A stretch of DNA of 64,000 bases, taken from the NCBI GenBank assembly GCA_027596075.1, contig JADGJC010000010.1, positions 120,435-184,434 on the forward strand, in the 5' to 3' direction. Position 1 is the stretch's first letter. The number at the start of each line of letters is the position of its first letter. This document shows positions 12,101-22,516 of this stretch, piece by piece. The notes under the pieces were generated by a model. The model was not told the origin of the DNA and made no database searches. It saw only the letters and a list, made by a program, of their open reading frames with translations. This stretch comes from Rhizophlyctis rosea (Eukaryota; Chytridiomycota; Chytridiomycetes; Rhizophlyctidales; Rhizophlyctidaceae). A program made the translations under genes and the position numbers.

Positions 12101-12664
12101 AAGGAAGCTATTGATGGTGTAAAATTGGTCGTCACTCAGGCGCGGACGAACCACACGCGGGACGTTGAGGCGAAGGAGGAGACGATCCATACTGAACTCG
12201 AGTTGGAGAAGGCGGAAAAGACGTTGAACGAGACGGAGACGTGGTTGAAGGAGAAGGAGGCCGAGCAGGAAGCGTTGGAAGCGCACAAGGATCCAGTGTT
12301 GTTGATTGAGGAGGTTAAGAAGAAGGCTAGTGCTGTTAGGGCTCAGGCCACGCTTTTGGAGTATAAGTTTGTGTGGAAGAGTGAGGAGAGGGTTAGGAAG
12401 AAGGTGCAGGAGGCTTTGAAGGCTAGGAAGGCTAAGGAGGAGGCGGAGAAGAAGAAGAAGGAGGAGGCGAAGAGCGCTAGTGCTGGTGCTAGTAAGAGTG
12501 CGGAGGCGGAGGAGACGGGCAAGGCGGAGGACGGGGAGGGAGTGAAGAAGGAGGAGGGTGCGGGGGCGGCGGAGAGTACTGCGAGTCCTTCGGTGGCGGC
12601 GATGGAATCGACGGTGGCGGAGAAGGAGGGGGAAGAGGAGACGGATGCTCATGATGAGTTGTAG
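9199..12664 (+). CDS. LHS1: ER lumenal Hsp110/GRP170-type chaperone LHS1 (HYOU1)
   Basis: This Hsp70-superfamily protein works in the ER lumen as nucleotide exchange factor for BiP and as a holdase. Eleven exons, beginning 9199-9456, 9533-9893 and 9963-10324 and ending 11791-12664, give 932 residues. There is a signal peptide (residues about 1-32, hydrophobic core [15 protein letters not shown]). The ATPase domain starts with [16 protein letters not shown] and has [19 protein letters not shown], a phosphate-2 loop at YDMGAGS and [14 protein letters not shown]. The beta domain is followed by a long acidic Ser/Thr linker, then a large helical lid rich in Lys and Glu. The protein ends in TDAHDEL, a standard HDEL retention signal. 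A TATA-like TTTATAAA lies near 9142. Length and order of parts match GRP170. Confidence 0.96.
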
Positions 12665-13089
12665 ATGGGTTCATGGGTGGGGTATTCTAACATTTTGTAT
12701 ATCACGCATGCTATTTTAATTTTGAAGTTTTTGTGATCCTGTCACTTGCTGTTGCACGATTTGAGGAGATGGAACGTTCCTACTGTTGTTAGTCATATTA
12801 ATGGTAACGCGTCCGTCACTTGACCATTGACCTTGACATAAGCGTTGGCCGAAACACCATCACTTTGACACATATGCTTTCAATGACATGAAGAATTCAC
12901 AAGTCTCGACTGATGCGCAAGTTTGTTGTGTATAAGATATATTATATTCAAAATATTTACAAGTTTCTCTCTAAGTATTCAGTACATATGACTGTTCCTT
13001 GTCCACCGAAGTGGCCACCGAGTTTTACGGTCGCTCTGCTTTGATTTCCGCGTTTCCAAGATGCTTTTACTGTCATCCTAGGACTTCTT
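12665..13089. other. 3' region of LHS1 and spacer
   Basis: AT-rich spacer after the LHS1 stop codon. No gene is seen. The last part leads into the tandem repeat block. Confidence 0.45.
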
Positions 13090-13570
13090 GCCAAGGGGGT
13101 AGAGTGCTGGTAGTCGTGTGTCGGTGGCGTGTTGACCAGGGGTAGAATGCTGAATGTCGTTGTCGGAGGCGTCTTGACCTGCTGGGAAGGTTAGTACTTG
13201 CCGAGGAGTAGAGTGCTGAAGGTGGTGTCGGTGGCGTCTTGACCAGGGGTAGAGTGCTGAAGTTGGTGTCGTTGGCGTCTTGACCTGCTGGAAGGGTTAG
13301 TACTTGCCATAGGGGTAGAATGCTGAAGTCGATGTCGGTGGTGTCTTGTCCCAGGGGTAGAGTGCTGCAGCCGGAGTCGTTGTCGAAGGTCTTGAGCCCA
13401 GGGGTAGAGTGCTGAAGTCGTTGTCGGTGGCGTCTTGGTCTTGTTCCCAGGGGTAGAATGCTGCAGGTGGTGTCGTCGTCGAAGGTCTTGTGCCCAGGGG
13501 TAGAGTGCCGGTGTCGGTGTCGAAGTTGAAGAGTCTTGGTCCCAGGGGTAGAGGGTGTTGGCGTTGGCGG
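13090..13570. repeat. Degenerate GC-rich minisatellite
   Basis: About nine to ten imperfect copies share the core CAGGGGTAGAGTGCTG followed by a variable GTCGTTGTCGGTGGCGTCTTG-like stretch. Unit length varies from roughly 42 to 66 bp. Two copies carry an extra GACCTGCTGGGAAGGTTAGTACTTGCC-type segment, so the array seems to have grown by more than one duplication type. Short frames open on the minus strand give Pro/Ser/Thr-rich repeats, but nothing suggests a real protein. Confidence 0.75.
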
Positions 13571-14388
13571 TGTCGAAATATGTCGCCGAGGGTGCGGTTG
13601 TTGCTGGTGTCGAAGCCGAATTGGGGACGTTTGGGAAATTGGTGGATGCATTGATGGGATTGATGGATGCTGGTCTTGCTGCCGTACTGGTGTCGATGAT
13701 GGAGTTGTTGGTGAAGTCGATATCGAAATGGGGACGTTTGGGTTGCTGGTCTTGATACCAGCTCGAAGTGGGAGGGGGATGGAACTCGGTGGATGGATGC
13801 TTGGTCTTGATGGATGGCCTTGATGTCGATGGTTGCTGGTCTTGGAAAGGGACCCACTTGGTGTTTCGGTCTGGTCCTTTCGAAATGTGAAGAATTTAGT
13901 TGGGGAAAGAGAGAGAGAGAGTTTCCAAAGCGCTGCAGGTGTATTTGACTTGCAGATCGTCGGTCATGGGTGGGATCATCAATCAGTGATGTGATCTCTG
14001 ACGAATTCGCATTTGCGCTGCGGGAAGGTCAAGCCAACTCGCGAAGTCGCTTACATCAACCATACTAAATTGCAGGTGTTAGGTGTTAGATGTTAATGAC
14101 AATGCTTTGTGTGTGGGGCATATGCGAGTGCGGCACGGATGGGTGGTGCACGGTTGGCGGAGAGGGATTCAATGATCGAGGTAGTGGGGGATAGTATCAA
14201 CAGCCAAGTGAAGTCTATCGGCTAACAACCGAGAGGTGGTTGAAGTGCGACACGATCCTTTGTCACAGCGTCGCAGTACTCAGATGGTGACTTGAGAATG
14301 CCAAGTGCATACTGTTGTCACACATGCAAAGCATGCGTGTTGAACCTTCTATTATGTTTCGCCACTTTGAAAAACTCGACGATCTCCA
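13571..14388. other. Intergenic region, low complexity
   Basis: The sequence continues with GGT- and GATGGATG-like runs near 13630-13830 and an AGAGAGAGAGAG tract near 13908. No gene is recognised between the minisatellite and the methyltransferase stop codon. Confidence 0.4.
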
Positions 14389-15347
14389 CTAATCGATCTT
14401 CTTTACTCGGGGCTTCTTCGGCGACTTTGCGCCGACCCCCTTCCCACTAGACCCCTTATTGGCGTATATTCTCCTCATGTGAGGTCCCTCGACGAAGTGG
14501 ACCGAGAATAGGAACGTCAGGTACAATACCAGCGTAAGCACTGCAGAACATAATTAGCTCGTATCGCAGCAGGGAGAAAGACCCTCAGTACCGTACCATA
14601 ACCAGTCAATGACTGATATCTGACAGCATAACCCAGCAGCGAGAAAGTAGTACCAACGTATTGCGGATCGCTGAAGAACCGGTATGGGCCTCCAGTCACG
14701 GGAGCGTCCATAAGGTGGCCGAAGCTGTCTCCGTTGTACATGCCTTTGATGCCCAATGCCTGAAATATTTGTGCATGCTCAATAACAGCTGATATTACAA
14801 GTTGTAAGACAAAGCCCTACTTGTAATGTCCAAAGGTTCAAAACGATGCCGAAGCCAATGAAAATCTTTGACAAAAGATTGGCAATTGGTTGATCCAGAA
14901 GAATCAACTATAATATAAGGAATTGTCGTCAGGAATCCGTAACTCCGATATCATTCTATAATAGCTCTTGATCTCCTTACCGACTTGGCGTCTCCTTCCA
15001 CCGCTTCCATCACGTAGTGATCTCGAAGCAAAGCGGAGAGGATGAGGTAAACTGCGTAGAAGTAAACGGCTGGTGATCCGAGAATCTGCACATACAGTTT
15101 GGTTCACAGGAGGAGCCACGGTCAGTCAAACATAATCTCCTCGACGACGCTCTCACCAATACACTCTCACCTTTGTGAAGATTCTGGTCTTATGCTCAAG
15201 CTGAGCAGTCGCGTTGTAGTTGGCGACGTGAAGCACGATGGCTGCCGCTGCGACGTAGGCTATTGGGTATGGAAATGAGGGAAGAGACGCCTTGGCGTAC
15301 GCAAGATATGCCGATACGGTGTTGATATAAGGTGCTACTGCGTCCAT
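14389..15347 (-). CDS. OPI3: Phospholipid N-methyltransferase (PEMT/Opi3 type)
   Basis: The enzyme uses S-adenosylmethionine to methylate phosphatidylethanolamine derivatives to phosphatidylcholine in ER membranes. Five exons, 15347-15171, 15085-14981, 14907-14821, 14759-14597 and 14540-14389, splice in frame to 227 residues, close to the 200-220 of the family. The EHKTR motif near residue 51 is conserved. The ALGIKGMYNGDSFG stretch and the following DPQYVGTTFSLLGYAV match the family's AdoMet-binding and active-site region, with hydrophobic helices between them. The EGPHMRRIY end is typical for the C-terminal motif. A lysine-rich tail (KKPRVKKID) closes the protein, as often seen in ER-retained membrane proteins. 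Confidence 0.92.
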
Positions 15348-16253
15348 CCTTATGATTTGTGTAGGTAAAGGTGGAGAGATCGTGGTGAAAAGAATGTGGA
15401 GTCTTGGGAGTGAAGGCTATTTTTGACGTGTTTAGCATGTGGCGGTAATGATAGCTTCAATAGCTGGTGATAGCCACTCTCCAAATGGCGTGGAATTATC
15501 AACTTCATCGCTTGCGCGAAGAAGGAGCTTCATTCACAGTGAAGTGAGCAGTGCAGGGTCCTCCAATCACCTTCAATGCATCCAGCCCTACAACTGACAA
15601 TACGAACTTGGTGCATCATGGAGGCACAAATTTTTCCTTCCATAAAATGCAACTGTTCCATTCTCGGTTGCAAACTAACAATCAATCTGGGCATTACTAC
15701 ACGGGGCTAGATGATTCTGAGTTGAGTTTAGAAACTCTCCGGGCTTGCCTCTCCGTCGTTCTGAGCATTGAATGACGTGTAAGATGGTTATACTTATGGC
15801 GGTATACTGGACTTCACATTGCTTGATATCTTTGGTGCAGTCGATGGTGTTTGGGGAAAAGACTTGTATGCTGCATACAAACAGTTGTTACCCTTTTTGC
15901 CAGCTTTGAACCGAAAATAGGAAAGAAAAATCAAAAATTGTACCACTGCATGGGGAAACAGGTTTTTCCATAATCGGCAGGAAGGACCCTGGCGTTGGCT
16001 CGATGGCAATGTCCTGTCAACCAGCCACTCGGACGCACTAGTGCCACCTCTCACTGGAACATGACGTGGGAAAGGTGTCTATATTCCGCTCCAACAGTTT
16101 CCCACACTCATCTGAAAAGATAAAAGCATCTGCAGCATAGCAAGTTTGTGTAGATTTTATATGGTGAACAACTTTGGACTGGCTAAACCTCACTGCTCTT
16201 TTGAAGACAGTCAACTTTGACAAATACCACAGTAACGTCGCCGAAGAGTAGCA
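15348..16253. other. Intergenic region between divergent genes
   Basis: This spacer of about 900 bp separates the starts of the methyltransferase and reductase genes and should hold both promoters. Short frames exist, but none has splice support or homology. Confidence 0.45.
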
Positions 16254-18076
16254 ATGACTGACAAAGATCGCGCCAGCCGTCCTTACGATATCATTGGTAA
16301 ACGAGTTTTCGATATGCTGATACACATCGTGCACACCTAACGTAGTCCAATATAGTCTGGGGTGCCACTGGTTACACGGGAGGGCTGGTGGCCGAATACT
16401 TGGCAAAAAACGCACCACAAGTGAGCTTTCAAGCAACTGCTCATCAATCGAACCGAAATGATTATATAAGTATTAACCTGAACGTGCCGTGTGTCGTAAA
16501 CATCAGGATGTCCGACTCGCTATTGCGGGCCGAAACAAGTCTAAATTGGAAGACGTGCAGACCAAGTTGAAAGATGAAACAAGACGAGTAAGCTTGATTG
16601 ATGGTTAGAGGCGGAACATTCCATCGATATAGCTTTTCCATCAGCCAATCTCGATTCTCGTTGGCGACATCAAAGACCAGCAATCTATTGATGCAGTCGT
16701 TCGGCAAGGTCGGGTCTTGCTATCAACTGCCGGCCCGTTTTCAAAAGTTGGGCTCCCGATTGGTAAAGATCGAGGGATTCTGCTATATGTCATGGCTGGT
16801 TTATTTACCTTGTAAACAGTGGATGCCTGCGTCAGAGAGCATACCGATTACCTCGACAGCACCGGTGAACACCCGTTCGTGCGAAAGTTAATTGATAGGT
16901 ACCACGACCAAGCTCACCGGGAGGGCATTCTGATTGTCCCCTGTTCTGGGTTTGACTGCGTTCCGTCGGATCTTGGGGCGTTGCTGTAAGTCTTGAAAGT
17001 TGTTCGTGCCGATATCTATCGTTTGGAGCTCAAAAGTGCCATGCACAGTATCGCGGATCACTTTGCAAAGAAGGGATTGAAGCCGGCGAAGATTCATTTC
17101 ACTGTTCAGGATGTGAAAGGAGGTGTCTCTGGAGGTACCATCGCCTCCGCCCTTGGAATGGACATGTCGTCGAAGGCCATGGATCCATACTATCTGGCTC
17201 CCAACGGTATGATATATGTCACACTTTCAAATCACTACCCAATCTGATAAGTTTGACAGCTCCTCGCGGTAACGACCCGAAAGCATCGCTGCTTTTGAAG
17301 TATTTGCCCGACTTTGGTCAATGGCACTTCTATTACTTCATGTCAGTATCAAACATGTCGTATCAAACATGAGATTCCTCTGTAAACTAACAACCCATTT
17401 GGCCAAATAGGGAAGCAGTCAACACCAAGATTGTGCGTCGTAGCAATGCTCTGCTTCATTACGGCCCACCCTCGCATTTCTCCTATTCCGAGTCCATGCG
17501 TTCTCGAAACTTCTTCACCGCTTTGGGAACCGTGGTGGTGATGGGCTTGGCAGCAGCGTTGCTTTACCTACCTGGTGTGGGCGGCTTCATCAAGCGGAAA
17601 TTCCCATCTGGATCCGGACCCACCAAGGAGCAGAGAGACAATGGATTCTTTAAGTGTAAGATCATTGGCCAAACGCAAGCGGAGGTAGGTTCATGAACTT
17701 GCTCTTGACTATATCCAACGCTCTCTGACCCTTACCGTGGTGCAACCGATTACAGTCAAATGCACCTTCACACAAAGCTGTTGCCTACATTGAAGGGATT
17801 CAGGACCCCGGGTACGGCGAGACAGCCAAAATGCTGTCGGAAACGGCGCTGTGCATGCTTCTTGACAGGGCCACTTTGCGCAAATGCGAGCGACCGGAAA
17901 CGGAGCGGGCCAACCTTGGAGGAGCGACTGCTGGTGGGGGCGAATGGGGTGGGAAAGAGGCTGGTGCTTTCGGGGTTTGGCCTGGTGGTGTACTTACGTC
18001 TGCCAGCGCCTGCGGAATGGTGTTGGTGGAGAGGTTGCGCAAAGCTGGTATGAGGTTTGAGGTCAAGGATCTGTAA
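16254..18076 (+). CDS. Saccharopine dehydrogenase-like oxidoreductase (SCCPDH family)
   Basis: Nine exons (16254-16296, 16356-16420, 16507-16587, 16645-16762, 16820-16985, 17049-17206, 17260-17341, 17411-17684, 17756-18076) splice in frame to 372 residues. The N-terminal Rossmann fold has the NAD(P) motif WGATGYTGG and the following AIAGRNKSKL, as in SCCPDH-like proteins. A TAGPF stretch, YLDSTGE and CSGFDCVPSDLGA follow, all typical of this family. A hydrophobic helix at about residues 246-265 (ALGTVVVMGLAAALLYLPG) agrees with the lipid-droplet or membrane location of animal SCCPDH. True lysine-pathway saccharopine dehydrogenases differ, so the substrate is not known. Family members are usually 400-430 residues, so this one is somewhat short. 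Confidence 0.9.
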
Positions 18077-18774
18077 GGGCGAAATGGCGTATAGGTTTGG
18101 TGATTGTATATATGTTGTTTGGCGAGGATTGCTGTGAATGAAGAATGTTATCGTAATCGCGTATGGCATATCAATGGATGCGTGTGCAAAGTATGGTGAA
18201 CTGACGGATACGTCCGAACCATTAGCTTATGGACCTTCAACTAAATGAAGAGCAGCATCGTGATTCCCATTCGGCAAAGTGATGAGATTTTAGGCGTTGC
18301 CCTTCGACTTTTCGCAATTGATGGGTTTGGTGGAACTTTTCAAACCTGCACACAGTCTCAAAGGACCCTGGTGTTGCAGGGTGTGACCCGTCTCCCTCAA
18401 AATGTTGGGGCTGCGGCCGTTTTGTGCAATATCCTCCGTCAAGCCGCACCGGGCGCAGTTGGCTCCCCCTTGCAGCCTGGAGCATGTCGCGTTCCTTCCC
18501 GAACGTGCGAGTTGCCTGCATGCAACTTGACCGAACACAACGTCATCTTCTTCCCAGTTTCTTCCACCTGTGAAGGACAACCTCAGTCACCTTGCCCAAA
18601 GGTGTGGATCCGAGCCGTTTTGCACCGACATACGTAAGCCACCTCCAGCCAAGGCAGTCAAGACCCAAAACCTCATCCTCAAAAAGAGGCCGATAATCCT
18701 GCCGCCAGGGCTGAGTGTGCCTCAGTGAAGGACCTGCAGCCAGGAAAACCTCAAACACCTTTCCTTCCCCCTGC
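18077..18774. other. Intergenic region
   Basis: This spacer precedes the channel gene. It has many short inverted GC-rich words, for example ACCCTGGTGTTGCAGGGT near 18365-18382, which can form a hairpin. Frames open on both strands but none is convincing. An in-frame ATG at 18715 could extend the channel by 20 residues. Confidence 0.4.
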
Positions 18775-21072
18775 ATGGATTACCGTCATCCCTGGTTGAA
18801 GGCAGAAGAAGAAGAACACCCAGGAATCTTCGCAAAACTCCTCAAAAAGGGACCTCTTACAAAAATCAAAACCTCACCACACCTAGCACAAGGTCGTTAT
18901 TCTGCTGCCTTTGTTGCTTCTCCTGTAGATATTGCTAGTGGTTCTTCGTCACTTTCTCGTCCTCGTGCAATTCCCACGGAAGACGCGTATCAGTCATACC
19001 AGCAGGGAGCGAGTTTTGCTACCGCGACATTTCCACAGGAGCAGACATCCTCATCTTTTTTTGAACGACCTCGCGACGTTATGTCTCAGTTTACGTTTCC
19101 GTTGGTGCCGAATTTAAGGAAGGCGAAGGGAACTCCGTTGGGGTTGGGGAAGTTTGAGGAGGAGGATCAGGAGTTGACTTGGAGGTTTACGGGGAGTGTT
19201 GTTGGCAAGACTGTGAGTTTTTGTTTGTTTACATTTGCGGTTTGTTTACTCGTGCATGTGTTTCTGACTTGAACCTGACAGGTCCCGGCCACCATTTTCT
19301 ACTCCGTTTACGCTGCTGCGGTGTATGCTCTGTATGAGGTGAGCATCGCATTGTTTGCACAGCAATTACCCATGTCACTGACTCCCACTCCATCGACAAC
19401 TTGACAGTACTTGCACCTTCCCTACCTTGCCATTCCCATGTACATCACCGGCATTGTCGGCATGACTCTTGGTTTGCTGTTGGCCTTCAGAAGTAACTTG
19501 GCATACGACCGTTTCTGGGAAGGTCGCAAGCTATGGTCCGTCATTCAAGTCAACATTAGGAACTTGAGGTAAGTGAATGCATGCACAGGCACTTCGCACA
19601 TTACACATAAGTAACCATTGGCTCGTATGCACCAGCCGCCTCATCTGGGCCATTGGCCCAGACGACACTCCCCTCGACTACGCCCAAAAGGTCGCGGTCA
19701 TGAAACTCATGATCGCTCTGCCTGTCGCCGAAAAGCACGAGCTTCGTGGCGAACACGATTTCGCTGACTACGATGACCTGAAAGGTCTCATCCCCATGAT
19801 CCCCACTCGCGAAGACAAGGCCGCCGCTCTTCACCGCCAGGGATACCAACACGCCCGTGAAGCGTCTGATGCCTCTCAAGTTACCATCGACGTCAATGAG
19901 ACTGCTCCTCTCTTGAACGGTCACCGTAGCCGTGGTCTCTCTGAAGGTCCTGCTCTTCAGAGGAGGAAGAGCAAGAAGGTCAAGAGGCATGTTCCGGGTG
20001 CTGGGACTGCCAGTCATACGATTTTGTCGAACGGGATTCACAAGTCGGATTATTCTTGTGGTTGTGTGAACTTGCCTGAAGCTGTTTTGGATCAGATTGG
20101 TGCTTGGATTGCGCTGAAGCTTAAGGAGGACAAGATCAACCTTATGATTGGTGGTACATTCATTGGTCTTTTGAACGCTTTGGGTGATGCTACTACGGTA
20201 TGCAGGAATACGGTGTTCTGGGTTTTTTCTCGTATATTAGGAGGATTTCCAAGACTTATAAATCTGCACCACAGAACTTGGACCGTATCTTGACCACCAA
20301 GATTCCCATGGCCTATGCCATCCACTTGCGCCAAGCTCTTGTCATCTACTGCTTGACTCTCCCGTTCCAAATCATGAAGGATCTTGGATGGTACACCGTC
20401 CCTGTCATGGCTGTTGCCGTCTTCACGCTGTGGGTAGTCCATATCCAGATTTAGAACTGACGACATATCGGAAGCTCACGTAATGTCAATCATAGGTTCG
20501 GTGTTGAGAACATCGGTTTCGAAATCCAAAACCCCTTCGGCTACGATGCTAATGACTTGCCTCTTGACCACTTCTGTGAAACCATTCGCGTGAGTTGTTG
20601 CCACCTGTTGACTTAGTTGGTCACAAGGCCTCACTCCATTCCTATCTGACAGGCTGAGGTTGAGGCCATGATCTCTGAACCCTACTCGGAGATGGCCAAC
20701 TGGGATGCTGCTTACGTCTTGCAGAAACTTGGCGTTCCTGACAGGCACCGGCCAAAGGATGCTCCCAAGGAGGAGGCTCCTGCGGCTGGCCCCTCTGCGT
20801 CCACTACCTTGGCGGAAGCTGCTGCGGCTGGTGCCCATGCTGCTGGATCTGATTCCGTTCCGGGCTCTGTGACGGAGGAAGAGATCGGTAACACGGCGGA
20901 CAGCTTCAAGGTCCAGGTGAACACTGGAAGCAATGTTGCTGGGTAAGTTATTACCGTTATAGCTATCATGGATTTGATTTCTTATTTTAACACCTGGTAT
21001 GCTTCTAGAGCGGCTATTCCGTCTTCCTCCGCTGGTACTACTGGCCCCGCTGGTCCAGGTGCCAACGCATAG
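18775..21072 (+). CDS. Bestrophin/UPF0187-family anion channel
   Basis: Eight exons, 18775-19212, 19282-19338, 19408-19568, 19636-20197, 20275-20429, 20496-20589, 20653-20942 and 21009-21072, give 606 residues. The family core is clear: IFYSVYAAAVYALYEYL, then GLLLAFRSNLAYDRFWEGR, the RLIWAI helix, ILTTKIPMAYAIHLRQAL, and the terminal GFEIQNPFGYDANDLPLD. Family members are pentameric anion channels in plasma, vacuolar or organelle membranes. A variable insert of about 120 residues (with a basic RRKSKKVKR run) lies between the helices. The C-terminus is a low-complexity Ala/Gly/Pro tail of about 110 residues. The 77-nt intron at 20198 is the least certain, since its region also reads as an open peptide in another frame. 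Confidence 0.9.
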
Positions 21073-21416
21073 ACTGGAGGTTGAGTTATGGAATGTTTGT
21101 AGGGTTGAAGGCATTAGCGGGAATCTCATTAGATTATGGGGAGACGGGATCACACATTTGGCTGGCGCGGAAATGTGACTTTTTGGGAGAGAAAATAGTG
21201 CTGTTTGCAAATTGGCTCGGCAGAACTAAAATATATACCTTTTTCAACTTTACACATTGGAGTGCGTTAATGTCGTGAAGGAGGTTGGCTCGCTCGACAC
21301 GTTTGCCTTGGGGGATATGAAGTTGGCGCGCGGAGCCTGCGCGGAGCTACACAACAGGCGCAATCACACTTCTCCACCTTTGGTGTGACTCTGCCACCCA
21401 CTTGCTTGTCACAGCC

Positions 21417-21423
21417 TATAAAT
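21417..21423 (+). promoter_or_regulatory. Possible TATA box of the gene at 21529
   Basis: TATAAAT lies about 106 bases before the ATG at 21529, a distance that would suit a fungal promoter. This is based on the motif alone. Confidence 0.3.
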
Positions 21424-21528
21424 TTGAGACCTCCACCGTTTCCTCTCATTTGTGCATTCTCGCTTGGAACACAGAACTCGCATCCTTCACTTCATTCATA
21501 GCAGACGCAGTCAAAACATCCTTGTACC

Positions 21529-21966
21529 ATGGCAAGTCTAATAAACCTCACACCGACCACCATCATCTCCCGCCTCACCACCATCTTCAAACCCAAGTCA
21601 AACATTCTTAATGCAGACTGGGTAGCGTTCCAGCATGGTACCTTCGTCGTTTCCAACTCCGATGCCTTCACAACACGCGACGAGCTGATCAATAACGCCA
21701 AGCAGTCCCTTGCTTACTACAGAGGGGGCCTAAGGGTGGGAAGTTCGGGAGCGGATTTTAGCTCCAACCCTCAAGATAGATATTTCCCGGAGGAGAGCGT
21801 TTGGGTTATTTCTTTCGATAGTCAGGATGTCATGACGCTAGTGATGATGGAGGGAAAGGGATATGATGGGCCGGGGATGTCTTTGAAGGCTGGTTTATTG
21901 GGTAGGGACAAGAGAAACCAGGACGCCGAGGAGATGGTTGTAGTCGGCAGTAGTAGGGATGAGTAA
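21529..21966 (+). CDS. Small protein of unknown function, single exon
   Basis: A 145-residue open frame with an ATG in good context (ACCATGG) and a TATA-like box upstream. The product has no signal peptide, no membrane helix and no motif that I recognise. It reads like a globular cytosolic protein: hydrophobic strands alternate with charged loops (for example VWVISFDSQDVMTLVMMEG) in the middle, and the end is acidic. No overlapping frame looks better. The gene is likely real from composition and context, but its role is unknown. Confidence 0.55.
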   Translation: MASLINLTPTTIISRLTTIFKPKSNILNADWVAFQHGTFVVSNSDAFTTRDELINNAKQSLAYYRGGLRVGSSGADFSSNPQDRYFPEESVWVISFDSQDVMTLVMMEGKGYDGPGMSLKAGLLGRDKRNQDAEEMVVVGSSRDE

Positions 21967-22516
21967 ATGTGATTGAATGTTTGATTCTTAACATGATAGA
22001 AGACCGGATATGGGCTTCGACATGGAGTAAATCATTTGAATGAGGAAAACGTGGTACGAGCTGCATAACACACTAGTCGAAAGCGTCTATAGTTATGATC
22101 ATTTCATGTACACTGGCTCGCCAGAGAAACAACAAAAATGCGACGGGTAAGTTGAATGGTCGAGGTCGTTTAGGGTATCGAACCTGCGTTCCGATTGGTA
22201 ACGCAGCACTGTGCGAGCCGCCATACTTGACCAGCCAAACAACCCTCCATTGAATTGAATTAGGTACAAGTCCAACACCCTTATCCTTTCCACTACGACG
22301 TGGCGCAGTTGGTCCGTCCCATCCGGACTTTGATTCCTGCACCTTTCAACAAAAACCCTCCTCTCCCACTCAAACCATACTAACCCTCACAAGCTGATAA
22401 CCGCATCGCCCCATACACACTCCACTCCCCACCACACAAAAGTTGTACAGAACGATAACAATATGGGTCTATGATCTGTAGAGCATATTCTTCAAATTGG
22501 AACCTGCTTCCTCATA
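21967..22516. other. Intergenic region with tRNA-like relics
   Basis: On the minus strand, 22243-22165 starts with GTTGTTT and ends with its partner AAACGAC, has a 7-bp internal hairpin (CTGCGTT/AACGCAG) and a GGTTCGATACC box-B-like word. The T stem does not pair, so this is not a working tRNA. On the plus strand a perfect box A word, TGGCGCAGTTGG, lies near 22301 and is followed by a poor box B. Both may be decayed tRNA or tRNA-derived retroelement pieces. Confidence 0.3.

Noticed and set aside
12035..12652. Leucine-rich minus-strand frame
   Set aside because: It is the complement of the Lys/Glu-rich lid of LHS1. Such shadows arise whenever GAG/AAG codons dominate.
13073..13857. Pro/Ser/Thr-rich repeat protein frames
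   Set aside because: They follow the minisatellite in two frames at once and lack any start context or homology.
22165..22243. Functional class II tRNA on the minus strand
   Set aside because: Acceptor ends pair but the T stem does not and no valid anticodon loop forms.
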